NCBI RefSeq assembly: GCF_004770765.1
Contig: NZ_RQFK01000033.1
Span: forward strand, 248,001-312,000
Reading direction: 5' to 3'
Source: Leptospira noumeaensis
GTDB lineage: Bacteria; Spirochaetota; Leptospiria; Leptospirales; Leptospiraceae
DNA: 64,000 nucleotides
Below are positions 26,948-35,366 of this stretch, one piece after another. The notes below the pieces were generated by a model. It saw nothing but the letters and a program-made list of their open reading frames with translations. It was not told where the DNA came from and searched no databases. Position numbers and translations under genes: made by a program. The first letter of the stretch is position 1; the number at the start of each line of letters is the position of its first letter.

Positions 26948-27810
26948 ATAGTCTCTTTTTCAATTCGGAGAAAAAGCATTTCCTCCAAAATCTTATCATC
27001 TTTTTTAGTGAGTCTCATATCAGAATCAAATGTATTCTCTGAATAATTTGCATGAGTTTCTAAACGAATATTTTCATTTTTGTAAACAATAGATTTTGAA
27101 ACATTAACGCTGTGCTCAGTAAAATGAAAAAAGTTAGCAGCAGCTGCCGCAGAAACATTTGTTTTTGAAAAAACTTGAACCATATCCGCTGCATTTCTCG
27201 CACCACCGCAACAAATTACCGGTATATGGACTGAATTTGTAACCGACTGAATCAAATCTAAATCATAACCTAGATAAGTTCCATCTCGATCCACTGAGTT
27301 TATAAAAATTTCACCAGCACCATAGTCTGCAAGTTTCTTTGCGTAATCAGTAGGATCCATTCCAGTGGCTTGTTTTTTTGTGTAATCGTAAACCTTATAG
27401 CCATTTGAAGTTTTAAGGACATCAACTGATGCCACTACGCATTGATTTCCATAAGCTAAGGCAACCTCCTTAACAAAGGAAATCTCATTCCAAGCAATCT
27501 GATTCAAGGAAACTTTATCTGCACCAGCGCTCATCAACTCATGAACTTGGTCCATTTGCCTGATCCCACCGCCAACAGTAAGCGGAACATAACATTTCTT
27601 TGCTGCCCTCCGGATCATTTCGTAATTCGGCAGTTTTTGATCCTTTGTTGCTGAAATATCGAGATAAACAATTTCGTCAATGCCCCATGAGGTAAGAAAT
27701 TCTAATGTTATCTCTGGTTTGCCTATAGGCAAATATTTACGAAAGCCGATACTCTGTATTACGATATCGTCCTTCACGATGACTACTGCTATGATTCGTT
27801 TTTTAAGCAT
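26944..27810 (-). CDS. hisF2: HisF-like ammonia-channel subunit for sugar amidation
   Basis: A 288-residue HisF/IGPS cyclase-fold protein. By alignment with Thermotoga HisF numbering, the catalytic Asp11 is replaced by Ile11 (RIIAVVIVKDD), whereas Asp130 is retained (VVASVDVLK). Loss of the first catalytic acid argues against imidazole-glycerol-phosphate synthesis and for a role as ammonia conduit between HisH and a PP-loop amidotransferase, as in the Pseudomonas WbpG-HisH2-HisF2 system. It carries an extra C-terminal tail of about 30 residues. Confidence 0.87.
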   Translation of the reverse strand: MLKKRIIAVVIVKDDIVIQSIGFRKYLPIGKPEITLEFLTSWGIDEIVYLDISATKDQKLPNYEMIRRAAKKCYVPLTVGGGIRQMDQVHELMSAGADKVSLNQIAWNEISFVKEVALAYGNQCVVASVDVLKTSNGYKVYDYTKKQATGMDPTDYAKKLADYGAGEIFINSVDRDGTYLGYDLDLIQSVTNSVHIPVICCGGARNAADMVQVFSKTNVSAAAAANFFHFTEHSVNVSKSIVYKNENIRLETHANYSENTFDSDMRLTKKDDKILEEMLFLRIEKETI

Positions 27811-27813
27811 GTT

Positions 27814-28440
27814 TTATATGGAAGATAAAAAACTTCTAAAAAGTTTCAAACCACTGATATGGCTTTTTTCAGGATGGAATTGTACGCCAAATATATTATC
27901 CTTTTGAACAGATGCTGTGATCTTGGCTCCATAATCACACCAAGAAGAAATAAATTTCGATTCGCATTCGAAATGATAACTGTGATCAAAATAAAAATGA
28001 ACATGATCGGAATTATTTTTAAATATTGGTTCTTCCTTTTCGATATTTATATCATTCCAACCTACGTGTGGAATTGGAAATTGATTGTTTGTATCTATTT
28101 TTTTCACTTGTCCTGGAATCCAGTTAAGACCTTCATGAAGTCCATTTTCTTCTGAACTTGTTGCAAAGAGTTGCATACCGAGACAAATTCCAAGAATTGG
28201 TTTTTTCTTCACCAATACTTGTTCATTCAAAACCGGTGCTAATTGCCTCTTTGCAAGCTGTTTGCACGCCTCATCAAAAGCACCAACTCCAGGAAAGATG
28301 AGAGCATCCATTGACTCAATCTCACTTTCCTTGTCTGTGATCGATACTTTCGAATAACTTAAGTAAGAAAGCGCATTGAAAATGGAGCAGGTATTGCCGA
28401 CTCCGTAGTCAATGATACCAATTTTTAATTTGGTATTCAA
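27814..28440 (-). CDS. hisH2: HisH-like glutamine amidotransferase for sugar amidation
   Basis: A 208-residue class I glutaminase. The nucleophile is Cys86 in GICLGMQ, and His189 and Glu191 in QFHPEKS complete the triad; PGVGAFDEA is the oxyanion-side glycine loop. It should release ammonia from glutamine and pass it through the HisF-like partner. No other his genes are nearby, and both neighbours are sugar amidotransferases, so histidine synthesis is unlikely. Confidence 0.9.
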   Translation of the reverse strand: MNTKLKIGIIDYGVGNTCSIFNALSYLSYSKVSITDKESEIESMDALIFPGVGAFDEACKQLAKRQLAPVLNEQVLVKKKPILGICLGMQLFATSSEENGLHEGLNWIPGQVKKIDTNNQFPIPHVGWNDINIEKEEPIFKNNSDHVHFYFDHSYHFECESKFISSWCDYGAKITASVQKDNIFGVQFHPEKSHISGLKLFRSFLSSI

Positions 28441-29567
28441 AGTCCCACACCTACCGTAAATTTAGGTTTGTATTCACCCAGTGATACTTTTTCAAATAGA
28501 TCCCTATTCACTGATTGATCCAGCTGTTCCCAAAATTCCCTAACAGTGATGCCAATGTAATTTGCAAATTTTTCAATATAATAAGGAGAACAGGTTCCAT
28601 CATATTTTTGAACCAATGAAATGCCTTCTTCCCGAGTCATTGATCCATTTCGTATTTCTTCGTTCACGTAATCAGTCACTCTACCAAAACCATATTTTAG
28701 ATATTTTATCATTTGGTTAAAAGTCACAAAATCGTCATCTAAAGCGGTAACTCCATACGGATCTCCAATTTCCCAAGGTTTATCATCTCTTATTTCTAAA
28801 CCACGTAACATTGAAAATATTCCATTATTGACAAGTGACCAATCCTTCCAAAAATAACCTAGAAAAGTAATTCGTAAGTTAGCTTGTTCCATTTCTTCAG
28901 GACTCGGATAACAATACTGGAGGATTTGATTTTTTTTGATTTCCTCTGAAATAATCCAAGTTATATCACCGCCATTCAATGTATTCATTTTTCGAAGGTT
29001 GTTACCATCACTTCCGCTTTTTCCTAAGATTGCTGTTTCACCCAATTGTAAGGCAGAATTTTCCCCCCACCAGATAAGTGGGATCTGGTAGGCTATCGCA
29101 AATTTGGGAACACTGCTAAATAAAGCTAATTCCGTAGATCGAAAACTATTGGTATACTGCCGAAAACCTTTCCGTTTTAGGTCTCTCCAAATCCCAGGTG
29201 CAGGATTGATCGTAACACAATCAAAACCATGAGAAATCATATTGGATATATTTTCGACTCCTCGCTGTGTGACCTGTTCCGGAGGATAACCGAGCGAAAC
29301 CAGGAGTGGCTTCATTTTTAAGGTTTCTTTAACAAAGAGTGCTTGCCTTAGACTGTCTTTCCCACCACTAACACCAATGATACAATCATATCCAGAATGA
29401 TTATTTGCCTTACCAAAGCTGACAATCGCTTCCAACTCACTTTTACGGTCTTCCCAATCTACGTCCTTTAACGAGTCGTGGTATTTACAAGCAGGACAAA
29501 TCCCGTCACTATAGAAGACTGAATTTGGTCTTGTGTCAGGTTGTAGGCAAGATTTACAAAATTTCAT
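28437..29567 (-). CDS. N-acetyl sugar amidotransferase (WbpG/LegA/PseA family), canonical PP-loop
   Basis: A 376-residue enzyme with zinc cysteines at 4, 7, 24 and 27 and a canonical PP-loop SGGKDS at 67-72. It should convert a sugar acetamido group to an acetamidino group with ATP and ammonia from HisH/HisF. It overlaps HisH by four bases at its 3' end and the CMP-sugar synthetase by four bases at its start, suggesting the substrate is a precursor of a CMP-linked nonulosonic acid. It is 44 residues shorter than its paralogue at 25685-26947. Confidence 0.88.
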   Translation of the reverse strand: MKFCKSCLQPDTRPNSVFYSDGICPACKYHDSLKDVDWEDRKSELEAIVSFGKANNHSGYDCIIGVSGGKDSLRQALFVKETLKMKPLLVSLGYPPEQVTQRGVENISNMISHGFDCVTINPAPGIWRDLKRKGFRQYTNSFRSTELALFSSVPKFAIAYQIPLIWWGENSALQLGETAILGKSGSDGNNLRKMNTLNGGDITWIISEEIKKNQILQYCYPSPEEMEQANLRITFLGYFWKDWSLVNNGIFSMLRGLEIRDDKPWEIGDPYGVTALDDDFVTFNQMIKYLKYGFGRVTDYVNEEIRNGSMTREEGISLVQKYDGTCSPYYIEKFANYIGITVREFWEQLDQSVNRDLFEKVSLGEYKPKFTVGVGL

Positions 29568-30280
29568 AAAGAGTGATATTTTTCTTTCATAAGGACTTCA
29601 GCAACTTTGAAATCAATTACTGAATTGATATCGTGACCAGAAATAGAATCAGTCAAATATGCATAGGAATCGTTTGTAAAAATAGAACCATTCTTCGCAA
29701 AACAATCCCATTCAATCACCGAAGTTGACCCGCTCGGTTGAAAATAAGTCGGTAATTCCTGACGGTTTTTTAACTTTACATCATCAGATAAAAAATCAGC
29801 CAAAGAATTATTCTCAGGAATCGTGTTGCAATGGAGGGGATTTGCCTTTGCTTCTATCATTGTTACATAGGCTTTTGCATTAGGATCATTAACTAATGCC
29901 TCTATCACTAAATCAATTTCGATTTCATCCCGTAATGGATGGGTAGGTGTGAGAATAACAATATAATCGTATTTAACCCCCTCTTGTTTTTCAAAATATT
30001 CCATTGCATGGAAAATTGCATCTTCTTGTTTTGCTTTATCACCGGAAATATTATCTGGCCGCTTAAAAGGTACATCAGCACCGAACTCCTTCGAAACTTT
30101 TATAATTTCCTCAGAATCCGTAGTTACAACCACTCTATCAATGTATTTCGATTTCTTAGCAGCCAGTATTGTCCAAGCAATTAAAGGTTTTCCTTGTATC
30201 GATTTTATATTTTTACCTGGAACTTCCTTCGACCCACCTCTAGCGGTGATGATACAAACAACTGATTTATTATTTATCAT
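29564..30280 (-). CDS. CMP-sugar synthetase (NeuA family)
   Basis: A 238-residue cytidylyltransferase with IITARGGSKEVPGKNIKSI, VVTTDSEEI, VILTPTHPLRDE and a C-terminal HDINSVIDFKVAE, all standard for NeuA-like enzymes. It is the third such enzyme along the minus strand and is coupled by overlap to an amidotransferase and an HD-like gene. The sugar acid it activates probably carries the amidino group. Confidence 0.86.
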   Translation of the reverse strand: MINNKSVVCIITARGGSKEVPGKNIKSIQGKPLIAWTILAAKKSKYIDRVVVTTDSEEIIKVSKEFGADVPFKRPDNISGDKAKQEDAIFHAMEYFEKQEGVKYDYIVILTPTHPLRDEIEIDLVIEALVNDPNAKAYVTMIEAKANPLHCNTIPENNSLADFLSDDVKLKNRQELPTYFQPSGSTSVIEWDCFAKNGSIFTNDSYAYLTDSISGHDINSVIDFKVAEVLMKEKYHSL

Positions 30281-30938
30281 ACTTCAATCTAAACCTTTTT
30301 TTAACTTTCTCATCAATTGTATAATACACAAGATTTTCTAAGTAACTTGAAACTTTTTCATTATACTTACGTAACCTTGGACAGACTTCTTCAATCACTA
30401 CATCTATGTGATATTGATCAAGATCTAAGAAAACCCAACTTAATGTGTTATCTAATTTATCGAGTGCTTTAAACAATAGAAGTTCAGGGGAATAAAACTC
30501 AATTTGATCGTAGAATTCTTTTCGATATACTTTATCTTTTTCCCGTTTCCTATCTATTGAAATAGTTTGAATTTTTTCCAAATTCTTTAAACTAATGCCT
30601 AAGCCATCTTGGATTTGCAATTCAATTACATTATGACTTAATCCAAACAATACATCCTGAATCGTCGGTTCTGATAACAGAGAAACATAAGACAGAGTAA
30701 CACGAATCGGGTGATTCATATAATTTCGATAAGGTTCATCTGTTAGCTTCTTATCAATGGAATGAAGCAACTCATCTAAAGTATCTACTTGTGTTAAGCC
30801 AAACCGAACTAGTTCATTTTTCAACGTCCCAAAATACTCATTCGTATCGAAACCAGCCGAGTGAAACTTATATTCGATTTCTTCATCAAAAGGACGAAAC
30901 TGGAAAAAGCTATTTCTTTGATCGACCATAGACGTCAT
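30270..30938 (-). CDS. Possible HD-type (RelA/SpoT-like) hydrolase with altered metal motif
   Basis: A 222-residue protein not assigned with certainty. The segment NHPIRVTLSYVSLL, then LFGLSHNVIEL, then LLLFKALDKLDNTLS follows the order of HD-domain pyrophosphohydrolases (HP..., HD, KxxDRxxN). The expected HD pair is His102-Asn103 here, so metal binding may be weakened. It overlaps the CMP-sugar synthetase by 11 bases and the SDR by one base, so it belongs to the same pathway; a nucleotide-sugar or sugar-phosphate hydrolase role is a guess. Confidence 0.45.
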   Translation of the reverse strand: MTSMVDQRNSFFQFRPFDEEIEYKFHSAGFDTNEYFGTLKNELVRFGLTQVDTLDELLHSIDKKLTDEPYRNYMNHPIRVTLSYVSLLSEPTIQDVLFGLSHNVIELQIQDGLGISLKNLEKIQTISIDRKREKDKVYRKEFYDQIEFYSPELLLFKALDKLDNTLSWVFLDLDQYHIDVVIEEVCPRLRKYNEKVSSYLENLVYYTIDEKVKKRFRLKYDK

Positions 30939-31726
30939 CAGTGGCTCCTCAGAAGCCCCCCATCAACAGGAAGACTTAATCCATTCAAAAAGCCGGCATT
31001 TGGTGAACATAAAAATGCAATAATTTCTCCAAACTCTAATGGCTTCGGGAAATAACCCGTTGGGAAAAGCTGATTTGAATTATTTATAATTTCATCAACT
31101 GATACATTTTTCTCGATTGCCTCTCTCTTTGATAATTCAAAAGTGCGATCGGTTAAAACTCCGCCTGTCAGTATAGAATTGCTGGTAATTCCGTGTTTTC
31201 CATACTCACGAGAAATTGTCTTACTATAGGCGCCAACAGCAGCTCTTGTTAAATTAGAAAGGACCATACCTTCTTCCGGCTCTTTTGCCGTAGTAGACGT
31301 TAAGTGTATCAACCTGCCCCACTTTTTTTTGACCATAAAGGGTAACGCCAATTGTGAAGTTAAAATCTGGATCTTCAAATTTACATCCAACGAACCCTGA
31401 AGATTTGTCTCAGAAATTTGATCGCAATGAATCGGAGAAGGACCCGGTGAATTGGTGATCAGGATATCTACTCCGTCTAAGGAATTGAACAAATCCGATA
31501 CTTTCTTTAAATATTCAGTTATATTTTTGGCATCAGCTTCTAGTATACTAGGCCTGATATTTGTTTTTGAATCAATTTCACTAGATGCAATTTTTAAATT
31601 TTCCATATTGGATGAAGAAATAGTAACACTAGCTCCTTCAGCAGCCAAAGCAGTTGCAATTCCCTTTCCGATTCCCTTGCTTGCGGACATAACAAAACAC
31701 TTTTTATTCTTCAAACCAAGATCCAT
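30938..31726 (-). CDS. SDR-family protein lacking the YxxxK pair
   Basis: A 262-residue SDR with an intact cofactor motif (SASKGIGKGIA), NSPGPSP in the NNAG position and HLTSTT as catalytic serine strand. The place of YxxxK reads LSNLTR, so Tyr and Lys are replaced by Ser and Arg; a subgroup of SDRs with LSN..R is known to lack the catalytic tyrosine. It may still be a reductase with different proton donors. It overlaps the genes on both sides by a single base (TGATG or TAATG). Confidence 0.78.
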   Translation of the reverse strand: MDLGLKNKKCFVMSASKGIGKGIATALAAEGASVTISSSNMENLKIASSEIDSKTNIRPSILEADAKNITEYLKKVSDLFNSLDGVDILITNSPGPSPIHCDQISETNLQGSLDVNLKIQILTSQLALPFMVKKKWGRLIHLTSTTAKEPEEGMVLSNLTRAAVGAYSKTISREYGKHGITSNSILTGGVLTDRTFELSKREAIEKNVSVDEIINNSNQLFPTGYFPKPLEFGEIIAFLCSPNAGFLNGLSLPVDGGLLRSH

Positions 31727-33336
31727 TAATAAAACATCCTTTTAAACTCAATTAGATTCGAAAATTTCTTGTTTAAATCATACATGTATCTTCTATCTTT
31801 TCTAAGGAAAAAATATTCGGTTATTGCAAATAAATCGAAATAAATTCTAGCAATACCATAGAGATTAAAATCGAGCAGATTATTTTGCGATATTTTACTT
31901 TTTTCTAACATTGGCCGAATCTCACTTACAAACTTAAGCTTAAATTCATTTAAATTCATTTGTTTTGTAAAAATGCTGTGACGACAAATTTTAAAGACAC
32001 AGTGAGTTACAGAAATCCCTACATTCGAAAAGCATAGATCTTCAAGATCAATAAATCGAACTTTTTCATCATCAACGATCACATTAGAATGGTTTAAGTC
32101 AGCATGAACAAATGCGTTCGAAGAGAATTTATCTCTATTTTCAATTACATTTTCCAATTCTTGAATGATCTCATCGTAATAGGTTTTTATATAATTTCCG
32201 ATGGGAGCTGATACTTCATTTACAATCTTATCGATAAAAAAGTCCTTATCTTTCCAGATATTAAGAACATCTACATTCCATACCGAATAGTCTAAGGTAA
32301 CCAATTTGGAGTTCAACTGCTTACTATTTAGTAACTCAAATAGATTCATCGCTGAATCGATAATATTTGTTAATTTTTCAGGCCGTCCATTAAATGGCTG
32401 ACCGTCCAGATACGGATATATTATAAAACTAAGATCAGAAGTATTAAATACATAATGTTTCTTTCCTGCTACAGAAATTGGCCGAATCATAATATCTTCT
32501 GGGAGTAAATTCAACAATTCTGATTGAGTTTCTACTATTCTTGACTCAGCTAAAGAAAATGATCTCAGAATGTATTTTTTATTTTTCTGCTCTACAATAT
32601 AGACAGAACTTTGTTGGTTCTGCTTGGAAATCTGTTTAATGGAAAATGGATCATTCGATAAAAAGTTTTCTATGGCATTAGAAAACTGCGATCCGTTCTC
32701 CACGTGACTTGCGGTGAAATTTAAGTTCGTTTCTTCAGAAAAAACAATTCCATCAAACAAAGCCAAGCCGATTCGTTTTCTAAATTGAGAAAGAATATCG
32801 CTCTCTAAAACTAATCTTAAAAAACAACTTCTCAACAATTCTGCGTCATATAACGCATTATGCTTTTTCCCTACTTTATCTAACATTGCATATTTTTCCT
32901 TATCAAAGGATGACAAGGATACTCCGGCTGTCACAAGTAGAGTACAAAAATCGATATGTTCAGCATGATTTAGATAAGGCGGGAGATCATAAAGAAAATG
33001 AAATTGAGAAGGATCCTCTTTGAAATTTTTCCAAAGATTAAACAACAAAATAATATCGTTTGTTTTACCGAAAGAAACTAGGGAAATTTTATCATCGCCA
33101 GCTTGTTTCTCTAACCATACACGAATACCTTCGGCGGTTTCTTTACTTGATACGCTTTGGGAACTATCGATCATCGAGAGGACATTTTCTTTTAGCCAAT
33201 CACTAACCTGGGATTGGTCATAATCATTCAGAGTAAAGTATGCACTTTCTCCTGAAAGAGTGACCAATCCAATAGAAACCAAAGTAGTGTCGGCTCTCTC
33301 CCCGGTAAATTCTGTATCAAAAAAAACTAATTTCAC
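31726..33336 (-). CDS. Fusion of DEDDh exonuclease domain and APH/choline-kinase-like kinase
   Basis: A 536-residue two-domain protein starting with GTG at 33336. Residues 1-180 form a DEDDh 3'-5' exonuclease domain: FFDTEF (Asp7, Glu9), Asp94 in GKTNDII, His159 and Asp164 in KKHNALYDAELL. Residues about 230-536 form an aminoglycoside phosphotransferase/choline kinase-like domain: FVHADLNHSNVIVDD (His411, Asp413, Asn418) and FIDLEDL (Asp430). All key residues seem present. The kinase half could phosphorylate a sugar, choline or amino-alcohol; the role of the nuclease half in a polysaccharide locus is unknown. No frameshift separates the halves. Confidence 0.75.
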   Translation of the reverse strand: MKLVFFDTEFTGERADTTLVSIGLVTLSGESAYFTLNDYDQSQVSDWLKENVLSMIDSSQSVSSKETAEGIRVWLEKQAGDDKISLVSFGKTNDIILLFNLWKNFKEDPSQFHFLYDLPPYLNHAEHIDFCTLLVTAGVSLSSFDKEKYAMLDKVGKKHNALYDAELLRSCFLRLVLESDILSQFRKRIGLALFDGIVFSEETNLNFTASHVENGSQFSNAIENFLSNDPFSIKQISKQNQQSSVYIVEQKNKKYILRSFSLAESRIVETQSELLNLLPEDIMIRPISVAGKKHYVFNTSDLSFIIYPYLDGQPFNGRPEKLTNIIDSAMNLFELLNSKQLNSKLVTLDYSVWNVDVLNIWKDKDFFIDKIVNEVSAPIGNYIKTYYDEIIQELENVIENRDKFSSNAFVHADLNHSNVIVDDEKVRFIDLEDLCFSNVGISVTHCVFKICRHSIFTKQMNLNEFKLKFVSEIRPMLEKSKISQNNLLDFNLYGIARIYFDLFAITEYFFLRKDRRYMYDLNKKFSNLIEFKRMFY

Positions 33337-33341
33337 AAAAC

Positions 33342-34280
33342 TTATTTTAGATACCTAAGAGATTCTTTCTGTAAATCATCGAAGCCTTCAAACTTCATTT
33401 CACCAAGATTGACAATCGGGCAGGAATCCTTTAATATAGAATTACCCGGTGTAAACATTATATCCATAGTCATTCTATAGTTCTTTTCAGTTGCATACAT
33501 TCGATGAAGCCCACTCCCACCATCAAAAACATAAACAGTTCCCTTTGGACCGATACAATGTGTTATCTCATAATTTGCATTCACATATTCTTCACTAGCA
33601 ATTCGGTAGTGAAGTCCAAAATATTTTTTCTTGGACTTTCTTGCAAATAACATGTGTGGATCGTCCATTCCCACATCTTTTAGCAAAATATGATACTGTC
33701 TTAAGTTTGGAGTATCTAGATGATAAAAATTTGCAAAACCTCCATCTTTATATTTAGTTTCTCCAATATTTTTCGACGTAATGTCAGAAAACCCTGGATA
33801 AGTAATATTTAATGCTGGTGATGCCCTAAGATATTGTTGGGTGCCAGTATATTCACATAACATTTGCAAAATATTTGAATCAAGCACGCTTTGAAATAAA
33901 TGTTCCTTAATCGAAAGTGAAAAGATCCTCTTATAATCCTTATCGTCTTTTTCAATCTTTTTGAAGAAATAATCATAGTTTTTCAGGATTTCTTCGGCCT
34001 CCTGTGAGAAATATGATTTTATAACGACAATACCGTTAGCTTTAAATTCATTTAAATAGGAATCGTATTCTTTCCTAGAAAGTTTAGAATTTAGTGCAAC
34101 TTTCTTAAAGGCTTTTCTTCTGGAATATTTTAGATGGATTTTATAGAATTCTTTCTTTAGTAAATCCAAAAGAAAGATTTCCAGTTTATTTCCAGCACCC
34201 GCTAAAAAATCTCCATAAAAAAGGTTTAAATCCTTTTTTCGAAAGTAGTTATCTATAAAATTTAGAATCTTTTTCTTCAT
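33342..34280 (-). CDS. PhyH-like Fe(II)/2-oxoglutarate dioxygenase
   Basis: A 312-residue protein with a phytanoyl-CoA dioxygenase-like core. The iron-binding facial triad is likely His187 and Asp189 (NFYHLDTPN) with distal His259 (GSGLHRMY), and Arg269 is a candidate 2-oxoglutarate ligand. Family members hydroxylate lipids, sugars and amino-acid side chains. It lies five bases after the exonuclease-kinase gene and before pseI, so it could hydroxylate a sugar or a lipid or amino-acid substituent of the O-unit. Substrate unknown. Confidence 0.7.
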   Translation of the reverse strand: MKKKILNFIDNYFRKKDLNLFYGDFLAGAGNKLEIFLLDLLKKEFYKIHLKYSRRKAFKKVALNSKLSRKEYDSYLNEFKANGIVVIKSYFSQEAEEILKNYDYFFKKIEKDDKDYKRIFSLSIKEHLFQSVLDSNILQMLCEYTGTQQYLRASPALNITYPGFSDITSKNIGETKYKDGGFANFYHLDTPNLRQYHILLKDVGMDDPHMLFARKSKKKYFGLHYRIASEEYVNANYEITHCIGPKGTVYVFDGGSGLHRMYATEKNYRMTMDIMFTPGNSILKDSCPIVNLGEMKFEGFDDLQKESLRYLK

Positions 34281-34313
34281 ATTAGTTTAAGCTCACATTC
34301 AATAAAATTCTTG

Positions 34314-35366
34314 TCACCCCAACATCTCCCAACTTAAACCCGTTCCCCTCTTCACATCCCGGTTCACTCTCTTACCCATCACGACATCAAAAAATTTCGG
34401 TGGCAATCCATAACCTGGACGTATGCTCCTCACATTTTTTTCAGTGATCACGTCGCCAGCTTTTATATCTTCAACGACATACAAAGACCTTCGAAACACT
34501 AACGATGCTTTCTCTTTTTCGGTAGGTCCGTAATTAATTTTACCCATTGCCTGCCATGCCCTTTCCGTCTCAATGACGAGGGCTTTCAACTCTGCTGGTT
34601 CCATCGAAAATGTAGAATCGACTCCTCCATCCTCTCTTCTTATGGTAAAATGTTTTTCGATCACAACCGCACCTAAGGCAACACTTGCAACAGAAACACC
34701 AATCCCCATTGTGTGATCAGAAAGACCGACTTCACATCCGAATAGTTCACGCATATGCGGAATAGTGATTATATTCGTAGTCTCAGGAGTTGCAGGATAC
34801 GTACTCGTACATTTTAAAAGAATAATTTGTTCGTTCCCAGTGCTTCTAATAGTTTCCACTGCATCAGCAATTTCCTGCACAGTTGCCATTCCAGTAGAAA
34901 CGATAATCGGTTTACCAGTGTTTGCTACCTTTTTGATGAGAGGAAGATCCACGTTTTCGAAAGAAGCAATTTTGTAAGCAGGCACATTTAATTCTTCCAA
35001 AAAATCAACTGCGGTAAAATCAAAGGGACTACTAAAACAGAGAATTCCTTTCTCTTTACATCTATCCATTATCGGCTTGTGCCATTCCCACGGAGTATAT
35101 GCTATTTTATATAAATCATATAGCGAACTCCCCCTCCATAAGCTCTTTGGATCAGAAATAAAAAATTCTCCATCCGATTTCTCGATCGTCATAGTATCAG
35201 ATGTATAGGTTTGAATTTTTAACGCATGGGCACCAGCTTCTGCGGCAGCATCAACGATTTCAAATGCTCGTTCAATTGAATGATTATGATTTCCCGACAT
35301 TTCTGCAATGACAAATGGTTTTACGTTACTCCCTATGATATGTTTCCCTATTGAAAATTGACTCAT
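34314..35366 (-). CDS. pseI: Pseudaminic acid synthase
   Basis: A 350-residue NeuB-family enzyme with PseI-specific features: FVIAEMSGNHNHSIERAFE, HALKIQTYTSDTMTI, LWRGSSLYDLYKIAYTPWEWH and FSSPFDFTAVDFLEEL. It condenses phosphoenolpyruvate with 2,4-diacetamido-2,4,6-trideoxy-L-altrose. The C-terminal SAF domain (IRPGYGLPP) is intact. Genes for PseC, PseF, PseG and a PseH-like acetyltransferase lie within 5.5 kb upstream. It overlaps the formyltransferase-like gene by four bases. Confidence 0.93.
   Translation of the reverse strand: MSQFSIGKHIIGSNVKPFVIAEMSGNHNHSIERAFEIVDAAAEAGAHALKIQTYTSDTMTIEKSDGEFFISDPKSLWRGSSLYDLYKIAYTPWEWHKPIMDRCKEKGILCFSSPFDFTAVDFLEELNVPAYKIASFENVDLPLIKKVANTGKPIIVSTGMATVQEIADAVETIRSTGNEQIILLKCTSTYPATPETTNIITIPHMRELFGCEVGLSDHTMGIGVSVASVALGAVVIEKHFTIRREDGGVDSTFSMEPAELKALVIETERAWQAMGKINYGPTEKEKASLVFRRSLYVVEDIKAGDVITEKNVRSIRPGYGLPPKFFDVVMGKRVNRDVKRGTGLSWEMLG

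Noticed and set aside
26944..28440. HisH and HisF as histidine biosynthesis genes.
   Set aside because: HisF lacks catalytic Asp11, no other his genes are near, and both neighbours are sugar amidotransferases.
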